NCBI GenBank assembly: GCA_015501595.1
Contig: JADNRX010000020.1
Location: forward strand, 124,001-188,000
Direction of reading: 5' to 3'
Source: Hymenopellis radicata
Lineage: Eukaryota > Basidiomycota > Agaricomycetes > Agaricales > Physalacriaceae
DNA length: 64,000 nucleotides
Shown here: positions 54,980 to 64,000 of the stretch, piece by piece
How positions within the stretch are numbered: position 1 is the stretch's first letter
Layout of the letters: every line of letters starts with the position of its first letter
Notes under the pieces: generated by a model
The model's database searches: none
Seen by the model: the letters and a program-made list of their open reading frames with translations, nothing else
What the model was told of the DNA's origin: nothing
Position numbers and translations under genes: made by a program

Positions 54980-55679
54980 TTCTAGAGCTAGTCACAAAAA
55001 ACACCAGGGGGATGAGGGACAAGCTCACGCGCTGCTATCCAAGAACGTTAGGTGGTAATGGTTGTCGTAAAAGTCGTAAGTTTCCCCCGAGCCTAGCAAG
55101 CAGGTCGGGTGTCGTATGGTAAAAAGCAACTCGTGTTTGAGTCTGCGGCCCGTGATTTGAGATCCGGGATGAGCATGTCCGACGTCCGGAAAGCCGGATC
55201 AGGGCGCGTCATTGCCTGATTGGGCATGATATGTTAAAACGCCGATCCTCGCTGACACACATCGTTCAGAGGCCTTGAGAACGAGCTTTTCTTCATTTAC
55301 AACCGAGATTACAGGTATACAACATTCAGAAGAACTGAATCATGTAGCTTCGCGTTCGCGAAGTGGTCGGCCCTCTTAGCGCCCTACTTAAGGTACACAC
55401 TAACCGAAACAGGCTTAGATCGACTCATGTCCAGTATTCGCGCGTTATCATCCTACACAATTCTCTTCTCTACAGCCAGTCTACCACCCCCGAGCTTTCT
55501 GAAGTCCGCGCGTGTGCTTTCGAGGTTACATGCTGAGGTATTGGTGCTCGGCGTCAGCTCGCGACATCCAATGCAACCAACTGGCCTGTTATAATCCCAA
55601 CGTTTAGTGATTGACATGACTTTATTGACCTCGCAATAGTCTATCAGCTTTGGAGATAGTGCGGTCAGTAGAGCTAAGG
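54980..55679. other. Intergenic region, no gene seen
   Basis: Includes the promoter of the gene at 54979. Nothing recognised. Confidence 0.3.
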
Positions 55680-56084
55680 TTAGCGCCGCAATAGCTTTCC
55701 CTTTTCAAGTGACAAGGATGTCCTTGTTAGCATTTCCTTTGGCAAAGCGGTACTACTCCCATTGAGAGATATGCGATAGATTCGTGTGATGGGTCTGGTA
55801 ATGACCGCCTGACACATCGTGCCACTGCCAATGAAGATGGTCGGCGTGGTGTTATAAAGAAAGAAGGAGGAGGTTTGGCAGAACGTCGAACACATTCGGC
55901 GCCGACCAACGTGTCCAGCGATAACATGCACTTCTTGCACACCCTGAAAGGCATTATGATGGAAAACTTTCTCAAAGAACTTGAAGTGCGACACCCCCGC
56001 GTCCTCCACATCGGGCAAGGGAAGTGGACTCTTGTTCGACTTCAGGCCGGGCGCGGACAGGCACGAAGAATAGTAGCGGGCCAA
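55680..56084 (-). CDS. Hypothetical fragment, possibly the end of an F-box-type gene
   Basis: Open frame of 134 codons. The N-terminal half, SHFKFFEKVFHHNAFQGVQE then VHVIAG, resembles the 'KVFHNxxFxGVxEV' style C-terminal segments of mushroom F-box proteins, while the C-terminal half looks non-coding. There is no start of an F-box upstream. Probably a remnant. Confidence 0.25.
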   Translation of the reverse strand: MARYYSSCLSAPGLKSNKSPLPLPDVEDAGVSHFKFFEKVFHHNAFQGVQEVHVIAGHVGRRRMCSTFCQTSSFFLYNTTPTIFIGSGTMCQAVITRPITRIYRISLNGSSTALPKEMLTRTSLSLEKGKLLRR

Positions 56085-56382
56085 CAGTCACATATAGTTC
56101 AAAGCGCTAGCAGACACAGTGATGGTCAGGAAGATTATTACCGACCGTCAGACCAGTGACAATCAAGTCCGAAAGACTTCCAATAGATGGGCTAAGAAAA
56201 TTATCAAGTCCTAGGCACATTGACGGAGGTTGGAAAGTTCATACAGAAATATGTCTGGTCTGGCAAAGAGTTCCCGAGAAGAATTTAAACCAAAATGCAC
56301 TTGACTGTCGATGATAGAGCGTGCCCACTGACCGGACCTTGCCGATCACTGTTTGAACCAGAACCATCACCAGCTTTCTTGA
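56085..56382. other. Intergenic region, no gene seen
   Basis: Short spacer containing the likely promoter of the small coiled-coil gene. Confidence 0.25.
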
Positions 56383-56767
56383 ATGTCTTCTAATCCCACC
56401 TCGACCTCCCGTCGCCGACTGAAAGAGATACTAAAAGACTGCAACGAAAACTCTTCGCAAGGCCTCGAACGCATACAAAAGCTGCGCAGCCATCAGGCCG
56501 CGTTGAACGACGAGATCGCCATGCTGAAAATGTACACTGCGATGCTCGAGGCCCGTACGGCGATTATGATGGACATCAGTGCGTTTCGGTGAAGGAATTT
56601 CTTTTTGGTAGCTGCTCACACAATCTGCAGTGAACGTCTGGAATATCCCCCACGATCGCGTCCTGGAGCACATTAATTGCGCAAAAAACCATCATGAAGG
56701 CTCAACGGCACCAGTTAGCTCGAGCTCATGGTGCGCCCCCCTTTTTCCTTGCAATCCCTGTCACTGA
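56383..56767 (+). CDS. Small coiled-coil protein, 110 aa, possibly an F-box gene N terminus
   Basis: Exons 56383-56578 and 56631-56767 join in frame across a canonical GT-CAG intron. Start MSSNPTSTSRRRLKEILKD, then a coiled coil (RIQKLRSHQAALNDEIAML). After the intron it reads MNVWNIPHDRVLEHINCAKN, similar to how many mushroom F-box proteins enter the F-box (IPxxVLxxIF), and then a short Cys/Pro tail and stop. It may be a truncated F-box gene; as it stands only the coiled coil would be made in full. Confidence 0.45.
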
Positions 56768-58185
56768 CTCCAGGCCTAGATACGTCTTACTGTTTCCCAC
56801 TTGGTTTTCACGGTTTTCATTCGCATTCGGACACGGACTTTTATCAAGCAATGTTGTATACCATTCCCACACGTCACCTAATGTGAGCATTACCGCTGTG
56901 CCCGATACACCGACTGACTTGTCGCTATGTTCCCAGAGCACCCTCATACACTGTACACCATATTGCAATAGAACAATTTTCCTTCTGCACACCTGCTACG
57001 TAACATGAGCACCGGATCTAACAGCAGCTACAAGAACATCAGCCATCAACGTCGGAGGGAAAGAAAGGCGTGCTTTAGTTCGACCCGCAGGTCTTAAGCC
57101 CGGAGCCCACGTCAAGGGAGCACGCATCTCCGGGTCACGCACCTTGGTGGCCCTACCTTGGACTCGCACCTTGAAGGCTCTTGACGCTTCCCGATCTCAT
57201 AGCGCCTATCAAAGCCGGTCTACCTATAAATAGCGAAATCAGCGAATTGTGGCTCTGCAAAATGTGGCGACGTACTTAGAACAAGAGGCATGATAGCGGT
57301 CGCCGAAGCGGGGTTTGTCTCTGTTCAAAATGTGGCGGGATACAGGCGAGGTACTGATACTGTTACTGCAGGAGTGTTGAGTGTCAAAACTGGCATGTGG
57401 ATAGATCGACTCACTTTCATCGCATGGTTGTCCGCTTGAAGAGAATCGATGGAAACAAAGAGCTTTGCACTGCACTGGCACACAGACCGACGGCCTGCTG
57501 CTACAGTACTGACATCGAGAGGGCTTTTTATCGCCTGATTCCCGAGGGCGCAAGTAACGCTCAAAGAAGGAGCACACGCTACCCGGCCGTAAGACCCCAC
57601 GAGAGGGTCCACAGCCAGCGTCGACGACACGGTACCTCCGATGTACCGCAGTTACGAACGCCTACGTGCAGACCATAGGCCCGCAACCGCTCGAAGGTAA
57701 GAACGTGAGGCGCGTGCAGAGTGGAAACCCCGCCCCTCCGCAGGGGAAACCCCATTGGCTGGGAGATGATGAAGGGATTCACTGAGGAAAAATGAGCAGC
57801 GCAGGAGGCTTTATATATGATTTGACGGTGGCAGTGCTTGTTGTTCTCGGAATGGAGATAATGTGCATTTGTTCAGGCGCGGCAAGGAGCCGGCAGTCAA
57901 AGGTGGGGACCGTCGTTTGTCTTCCATTGTTCGCTAGTGCAGGTGCGCAAGAGCTCGTGGACTTTTGTGAGTCTCATTGTTGTACATTGCCATAAGGAGT
58001 CGCCTGCCATCGTTTCGTAGTAGTTTTTGGTTTGTTAAGAGCCATCACAGGTCAACACAACAATGGCTTACCCTTGGTAGCAATAGGGCTATCATTTACT
58101 CGAAGCTTCCATTCCCGCGCCTCAAAACGAAAAAGGAACGGACGTCCAAAACGGGAGGTAGGGGAGCACGTGATCGCGCCACAAT
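56768..58185. other. Gene-poor stretch with short direct repeats
   Basis: AAATGTGGCG occurs at about 57261 and 57330, and CGCACCTTG at about 57138 and 57166. No credible ORF. A CCTATAAATAG word is at about 57224. Part of an accessory, repeat-rich region. Confidence 0.35.
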
Positions 58186-58410
58186 TCAGACATCTCCATT
58201 TTCCCGTTGTTTCCAAGCATTTTGAGGTATAAGATGTCGATATAGCGCATTGGCGGTGTCCATAGAGGTAGTTAGTGTATATGCATACCCGAATATCGAA
58301 CATCTCTCCGAGTCATCGCTGCGACCTGAAATGGGTCTTAACATCGCTTGGCAGTTGCTTGCAAGCCAGAAGGCGAACACAAAATAACAAGATACAACAC
58401 CTCCGTGGGG
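58186..58410. repeat. NmrA-downstream repeat, inverted copy
   Basis: Reverse complement of about 49995-50220 (CACGGAGGTGTTGTATCTTG and onward), with moderate divergence. It ends next to the TAGCGGG-rich element. Confidence 0.7.
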
Positions 58411-58424
58411 GCCCAGAGAATTTA

Positions 58425-59742
58425 GCGGGAAGCCTAGCGTGCTTGCGGGAGTGGCGGGTAGCGGGGTAGCGGGAATTACTCCGGTCCTAGCGGTCGTAAC
58501 GGTGTGACATGCAACACTCACTTAGGGTTATTTCGGTCACTTACCGCTACCAACTTGAATTCACGTAGTGCACACTATCCTCAACCTCTATATGTGTTCT
58601 CTACGACTGTCGGGACTCTGATACTATTCGTGCTTCATGATTATGTCGACATTTTTCCTATTGATGTGACTTATCGCCCTTGTTTTGATGGCCTCTCTGG
58701 CACTGCTCATGTCCGGCCTAATACGTCTGTCTGACTCGTTTCCCATCCGTTCAACTGCTACTGGGAGAATCTGTAAGCCGCGAGCACTCTACATTGACGA
58801 CTATCACTGGCATAAGTAAGGGTGGATGGCGAGGAAGCGCAAAAGAGACCTACTAGAAGGACTCCGAAACAGCGAGGGGATGGTTACTGACAGAATATGT
58901 CTTGTTTGATGAATTCTGGGCCCTGGCCGTCGATCTCCTCTTGACTGTGACACCAGCAGTAAGAAAACCTGCCGATGTCGATGTGTCTTCGAATTATGAC
59001 TAAGGATGCTTCAGCCTGAAGCATCCTTAATCATAATTCGAAGTCATAACAGGTATGTGAATGAGTGTGACATATATGTCTCGCTAGCGGGAATCGTAAC
59101 TTGCTAGCGAGATGTCTCCTAGAGGGCTAACGGGACCGCTAGCGGGACGGTCGCGAGACGTGGCGGGGTGACGGGGTAGCGGGACCCGCTAGCGGGAAAC
59201 CGCTACAGACGCCTAGCGGGATTCATCGCTAGCGAGATCCAGATAGCGGGAGTACTAATGTCACTGCAATGTGTCAGAACTCGTGCACAAGTATTTACGA
59301 GTTGAAGATGAAGCGTTGTTCGAGTTCGAAGACGACAAGTTAATACTCTTGTAAGTTCAAAGATGGTCTAGACTACCCCGACTCAGTTTTAGCAGACATT
59401 TTCACAGCTACATTATGACCTATGTCTAAATTAACATTCAGGGTGTACACAAAAGCAAGCCTGTCCGTTCGCGAAGCGGGGGTGAGTCTCAGGAACACGT
59501 CGGCCTGCAGAATGCAACTATGCCGTCCTCTGTGCCCCTTGCAGACTTTCGGTCCCCGCACTCACTTCTTCTCAAATCTATACACTCAAGATACATGTAT
59601 AGACGCCCCAGAATGAGCGTAGCGAAGTTGGTAAGGGTGTTCGCTGGTAACGCGGATTTACCCTGGTCCTAGCGGTAACCCTAACGAGAGCCTAGCCGGG
59701 GTAGCGGGAACCGCTAGCGGTCGATCCCGCTAGGCTTCCCGC
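58425..59742. mobile_element. TAGCGGG-rich element with 15-bp terminal inverted repeats
   Basis: GCGGGAAGCCTAGCG at 58425-58439 is the exact reverse complement of 59728-59742. Both ends continue with stacked TAGCGGG/CCGCTAG words (58440-58500, 59080-59260, 59650-59740) and share GGTCCTAGCGGT. About 1.32 kb, no ORF. No unambiguous target duplication was found, so whether it moved as a unit is uncertain. It separates two copies of the NmrA-downstream repeat. Confidence 0.55.
58988..59042. repeat. 55-bp near-perfect palindrome
   Basis: Two 27-base arms, TTCGAATTATGACTAAGGAT... and its inverse, with one mismatched pair (C versus T) and a single-base centre. It lies inside the TAGCGGG-rich element but its composition is AT-rich, so it may be a small insertion or a cruciform-forming site. 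Confidence 0.85.
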
Positions 59743-59829
59743 CACTTTCTATGTGCCCCGAACAATCTTCCTGTGAAAGTCACGACGTAGCGGCGGATCT
59801 ACATAAGACTAAGATCATCTACAAGGACA

Positions 59830-59925
59830 TCAGCCATCACGACCCTGTTCTGAAATCGCCTGGCACCTGCTTGAGAGCCAGAAGGCAACACAAAATAACA
59901 AGATGCAACACCTCCGTGGTACACA
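59830..59925. repeat. NmrA-downstream repeat, short inverted copy
   Basis: Starts ACCTCCGTGGTACACATT against the NmrA stop and matches the first 90 bp of the repeat at 49990, then diverges. Confidence 0.6.
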
Positions 59926-61274
59926 TTACTGAGAGAGAGTTATAGCACGGGACGTTTCTTCGACCCATTTCTCCACCGCTTCAACACCTCTGGTAGGAGC
60001 CCAGCCCAGCTTCCTGCCTCTGGTCCCCACGCAGCGGATGTTAGCACTCAATCCAGGGATATACGCCCCCTTAACCATCACATCAGGATCGTACTCGCGT
60101 AAGACTGATAGAATCGATACTCACCATCTCCCCAGGGAAGAATATATCCAACTCAGCCTTGGTAAGCGGTCGCCTCTCAATCTTCTGTACATCCTCGCCG
60201 CGAACAGTCTTGTACGTCTGTGCAGCGATCTCCGCTAACCGGTGCGCGGCGATGTCACCATTTTCCGCAAAATAGTAGCCTTCCTTCCCGTGAGGGACAT
60301 GCTCCTTCTTCAGAACCTTGTCGAGGATGATCATCATCAAATCGGTCACTGCAAGTAGAGGATTAATATTTCTGTTGCTCATGCACGACGAGAATGAACG
60401 TACGGTCGTCAATGTGCACTATCGACCATCGGTTCCGCCCTTCACCGATTGTGGCAATGACACCCTTGAAGGTAAACACAGGCCTTATAGAGATAGCGAA
60501 ACCCACCGCATTGTTCGCTTTCTGGATACCGGCATCGACGAGCGCGTTGGATACATCGCCGAAGACGGCGGCGGGAATGACAAGGTAGACAGTAATGTAT
60601 CCTATACACACTCAGTTCAGCGTACGGAACCTGTATGAATCACCAACCTTCAGCCTCGGCCTTGAGGAACTCGAGATCAACGTTGCGATGAAGAGCGGCT
60701 TCGGGATGTTGGCCATCTCCTCTACATCAGCGTCATCATACACCTTGCTCGGGACATCCATTCCTCTGGCGTCATCGGCGAGCATAAAGGCGCCAGACTA
60801 CAGAAGGGCGGATTAGTAAACAGCGTCACAAGCTATTACAGCACTTACGACGTGAATGACTTCGGTCTTCTTTCCGGTCGCTTGATACTTCGCTTTGCAA
60901 CCCGCTAACAGGTTAGCTGTGCCGACCATATCATCACTGCTGTACTGATGATATTGTAAGAAGAGGCAAGATGGAACCGAGAACAAGGCTCACGGTGTCA
61001 ATGATCACATCCGTATCTTTGATGAGTTCTGTAAGGAGGCTGGCGTCAGCGGGCGTCCCTTCGACAAAGTTCGCGTCGTGGATTAGCGTCTTCAGCTTCT
61101 GAGCCTTGTCTGCACTCCGAACAAGAGCGGTGACTTTGAGACCCGGGCGCTCAAGAGCACGAAGCAGAACACTTCCGCCAATGTAACCTGCAACAGTAAA
61201 GAAGCAAAAACAGAAGCTGAACAATCATTCTTACCTGTGGCGCCCAGTATAAGAACTTTGGTAGTAGGAGACAT
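59926..61274 (-). CDS. NmrA-like NAD(P)-binding protein, intact copy
   Basis: Rossmann-fold protein of the atypical short-chain dehydrogenase group to which the nitrogen regulator NmrA belongs; it may act as a redox sensor or reductase. Exon 1 is 61274-61235 (MSPTTKVLILGATG); exon 2 starts at 61187 (YIGGSVLLRALERPGL), giving the GATGYIGG cofactor loop. Then come LVRSADKAQKLKTLIHDANF, DASLLTELIKDTDVIIDT, SKVYDDADVEEMANIPE, IPAAVFGDVSNALVDAGIQK, GEGRNRWSIVHIDD and HGKEGYYFAENGD. The last exon after FFPGEM reads GAYIPGLSANIRCVGTRGRK, GWAPTRGVEAVEKWVEETSR, with the stop at 59928-59926. The C-terminal WVEETSR end is usual for fungal members. Frame intact, seven or so introns. Confidence 0.8.
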
Positions 61275-62018
61275 GTTGATTTAGCTGTGGATAGTGAACA
61301 CAAATACTTTCAAGTTACGAGATGTTCATTACCGTGCGGCCACCGGTATGAGATATCGCGAACTGGTCGGGAAATGACGAACACATTCAATTAGATGTCA
61401 TCAAAGCATTGACAGTATGGAAAGTCGTAGGGATGGATACCAAATGGATACCGTACCGTTACGGTTACGGTCGTATTTTGTCGAATCGCCACGGTCACGG
61501 GGTCCGTCAAAAACGGCCGAACCGGCCGCCGAGACGGCCGTATCCGTGGCGCAACAAAAATACCGTGAGATTAGTGTTAGTATTGGCTTCCTAGTGTTCA
61601 CCCACCTTCTGAGTACCCTTTTCTATGATGCAGAATGAATACTATCATGAATTGATAGCATTTCAGCTCTTTCCAGTGCCTTAGAAATGCAAATTCAACT
61701 CAAACCTTGGTAGAAATGGGCATAAGTCACCGGAAATGTCGAGAGTCATCTACATTTCTCTCTGCACCGCATTTGGGACCGAGTTTGCCTCTATGAAAGG
61801 TGGGTAGCACGCATGAGTGGCTATGAAAACGGTCACGGTGTCCATCCCTAGAAAGCCGGCGGTTGTGCGGGGCACCTGGGTTGACATGTACAGGACGCTC
61901 GAGTTCTGGAATGCCATCGGAGATGCCAGTGCATTCAATCATGTGGCGGAAACAGAATCAGTTCGTAAGCGTGATTTATCTACTTTGGAAAGTCGCCGAA
62001 CTCCCAACTGTAGCACTC
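61275..62018. other. Intergenic region between NmrA and ATG15
   Basis: First 100 bp are shared with the left NmrA copy. A GC-rich stretch at 61440-61560 has repeated CGGCCG/GGTTACGG words with dyad symmetry. No gene. Confidence 0.4.
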
Positions 62019-63425
62019 CTATACATAATCATCAGCCTCAGCCGTGCAACGCCACATCGAACTTACTACACAGTCATCCTCAAATGCGGCCTTGGGAACT
62101 TCTCTACCTTCCTCAAGGCTTGGTGGCCACGGGTCCGACAAGACCTTCTCTATCACAGTAACTATTGGATGAGTACGAATATCAACCGACCAAGAGAGGT
62201 TCGAAACCGTGTCGTACACGATTGATTTACCCAAATGACACCTATTTTGAACTAATGAGTAGGGAATACCGCGAAGATTCTAGACTGACCGTGCTTCCAT
62301 CGCGTACCCACCAAGAGCACAGGATGATAATACACCATTGCAAGCTCCCATTGCTATAGGATCGGCCGTGTGGTATACGTGCGTAATGTGTTGAGTTGAA
62401 GGGGGGGATGGTAAATGCAAACGTCTAGAAGCCATCCTCTCGCCGGGTGCTTCGAAGGCCACGACTGGAGCTCCAAAGGTTACTCCTACAAGACTAGCCA
62501 AGGCTCCCCCAAGCGAATGGCCGATAACCCAGATGTTGGATTCCGGATACATATATGTCAAGTTATTATAAAGGTTCTGCGGATTGTCAGAAGGATCGGG
62601 ATCGACACAAGAGGGGTGCTGACCGTTCCAATAGGATAAAATAGACTGTCTTCAATCAAGGCAGTTTCTAAGCAGTCCCGGTCGCACTTCCACCCGCCCC
62701 TATAACACCCACAGACGGTCGTCCATGTCCAGTCTACGCGAGCACAGCAGCAGCTAAAGAGCAAGTTGTCGTTGAGTTTGTCCTTCTTGACTGTCGGTCC
62801 GCCACCTCCAAAGACGCCTGCCGAGGTGCCCTTGATGCTGAGAACGACCGTCTTGTTATCAGGTGTAGCGAACACTTGGCCTCTGAAGCCGTCATCATCT
62901 GGTTCCCAGCCAAAAGGGTATGTCTATCGATTATTTCAGTTGCCACATAGACTGCAATATCACAGAAAGACGTACCGACGACCAATTCCCACCAAGATCA
63001 TACCAGCCATTCTCGTCAGGCTCGAGATATGCGTTGTTGGACATCTTAGCCAGTGTGAGCAGCACCTCTCTATTCTCTACATCGGGGCCTAGGACCTCGT
63101 CCTCTTCCCAGTTCAGACTCTCGCTCTGACCGAACCGCAAGGAGCGCAATCTCGCATCGGAAAATGCATTAAAGGACGGCGGTCGATGGGCATATATGCG
63201 CCTCGTCGCTACGCTGTATGCGGTCTCGTACTCCCCATCGCCTACCAGCGTCCTGCTGTGGTTCAACCGCGGCTTATAGTCGGAGAATACAACCCGCGAG
63301 CTCGGAGAGACAGCATGCAAATGGCGCAGCTCAAAGCGCAGAGATTGTTGGCTGCTCGTCGGCGGCGACGGCGTCAAGACGTTAAGCAAAGTGAGAACGA
63401 GGTTCGTGAGCGCTGTTGGCAACAT
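62019..63425 (-). CDS. ATG15: ATG15, vacuolar phospholipase of autophagic bodies
   Basis: Lipase that reaches the vacuole through the multivesicular-body route and breaks down autophagic and Cvt bodies. The start at 63425, MLPTALTNLVLTLLNVLTPS, gives the N-terminal signal anchor. Then come LRFELRHLHAVSPSSRVVFS, LLTLAKMSNNAYLEPDENGW, TYPFGWEPDDDGFRGQVFAT, KGTSAGVFGGGGPTVKKDKL, and the Cys-rich FSCCCARVDWTWTTVCGCY. The nucleophile elbow is VIGHSLGGALASL, the Asp lies in HTADPIAMG, and the His in EARCHLG, which is split by an intron (62282-62236). The order and spacing match fungal ATG15 closely. Four exons; the stop follows TAEADDYV at 62019. The tail after WPPSLEEGREVP is short, as in other Agaricomycetes. 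Confidence 0.9.
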
Positions 63426-63637
63426 CGACGAGGGTATGTTATGGTAGCAGCATAAGTGGTGACGACCGCAGCGCGTACTCGTCACGTCCCAGTACCCACG
63501 CCGATCTCGCCATTTCGGGCGAGATCGGTAACGCGCCAAGACTTTTCCATCTTATGGAAAGTTGAGTATCGAGATCATGTGTGAATATCGCGACTGCCAC
63601 GGAGCCTTCAATTGTTTGTATCTCTTCTTCAATTATT
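63426..63637. other. Short intergenic stretch
   Basis: Promoter region of ATG15 and the 3' flank of the edge F-box gene. A GCGAGATCGGTAACGCG word is near a dyad (CGATCTCGCC ATTTCGGGCGAGATCG, 63510-63529). Confidence 0.3.
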
Positions 63638-64000
63638 ATCAGAATGCACACAGCGGATACAGTAAGGCTCCAATGGTCACTTCCAGCGCGTGCATCAAAT
63701 CCCAGTTTCACCACCCCAACAAGGCGCAATGGCCATTGATCAAGAGACCCCAACATTCCGAATTCCAGACGTGAGCGAGCGACTCTAGCGGAAGGAGAGA
63801 ACGCCACGTTGCGCAAGTCGAGGGAGAACAAGTCGTATGTTCGCCGCGTCGTTCGGATAACTCGTCTCGGTAATCCTATCCCCCTCCCAGTTCTCGAAGT
63901 GTATTCTGTGGACGTCCCGATAGACATCGCGGGAAAGGACTTCATCGACCATTCCCCATACCTCAGCAACTTCTTCGACATCCAAGAGGTGGACAGTGAA
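63638..64000. repeat. Duplicated F-box 3' end, copy 2, runs off the window
   Basis: Direct repeat of 46683-47045 with only a few substitutions. It continues to the last base, so the duplicated unit is longer than seen. Confidence 0.9.
63785..64000 (-). CDS. F-box protein, 3' end only (gene continues past the right edge)
   Basis: Reads HLLDVEEVAEVWGMVDEV, RIHFENWEGDRITETSYPND and LVLPRLAQRGVLSF with a stop at 63785. Nearly identical to the last exon of the gene at 46835-48048. Whether its 5' part with the F-box exists cannot be seen. Confidence 0.65.
   Translation of the reverse strand, partial: FTVHLLDVEEVAEVWGMVDEVLSRDVYRDVHRIHFENWEGDRITETSYPNDAANIRLVLPRLAQRGVLSFR

Overview
The window reads as nuclear DNA of a filamentous basidiomycete, most likely an Agaricomycete. 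Almost every gene is split by short (about 45-60 bp) GT-AG introns. The gene set is typical of the group: DUF6533 membrane protein, F-box/LRR-like proteins, a kinase of the 'HADIRG' type, a bestrophin-like channel, type-B carboxylesterase and NmrA-like reductases. Neighbouring genes lie on both strands with no operon logic. No rRNA, convincing tRNA or CRISPR was seen.

Left half (1-34.9 kb) is dominated by duplication. One unit carries a TPR gene, an FRA10AC1-like gene, a divergently transcribed kinase, an orphan SNF2-type bromodomain tail and a second TPR gene. It occurs twice as inverted arms (left about 1-14.17 kb, right about 25.67-33.70 kb) around an 11.5 kb spacer. The right arm is compact and mostly intact. 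The left arm is broken up: about 8.4 kb lies between its two homologous blocks, including a 3.85 kb transposon with 33-bp terminal inverted repeats that itself contains three small MITEs. Its kinase copy is truncated and joined to the bromodomain exon, and its second TPR copy has a frameshift. A separate 2 kb unit (1.40-3.39 and 20.23-22.29 kb) is directly repeated. The spacer holds single-copy genes: an ERG27-like sterol 3-ketoreductase, a DUF6533 protein, an NAPE-PLD-like metallohydrolase (its first exon is also copied in inverted orientation at 16 kb), and a disordered protein.

The middle (35-45 kb) is a quieter block: an F-box protein, eIF6, an unusual Ras-like protein whose GTPase motifs are degraded but whose CAAX box is kept, the complex I assembly factor NDUFAF7 (divergent from the Ras-like gene, 127 bp apart), a TATA-driven stretch with a repeated GCAAGYCGACCG motif but no credible ORF, and a bestrophin-like channel.

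The right part (46-64 kb) is again duplicated. A carboxylesterase remnant abuts an F-box gene whose 3' end recurs at the right edge. An NmrA-like gene is present as a broken copy (48.65 kb, +) and an intact inverted copy (61.27 kb, -), each followed by a shared downstream repeat. An intact secreted carboxylesterase, a disordered protein, a TAGCGGG-rich element with 15-bp terminal inverted repeats, and an ATG15 autophagic lipase complete the region.

Several genes differ from an intact reading frame by one base in a homopolymer. Real decay and assembly error therefore cannot be separated from this sequence alone. All functions are inferred from recognised motifs and families; no database search was run.
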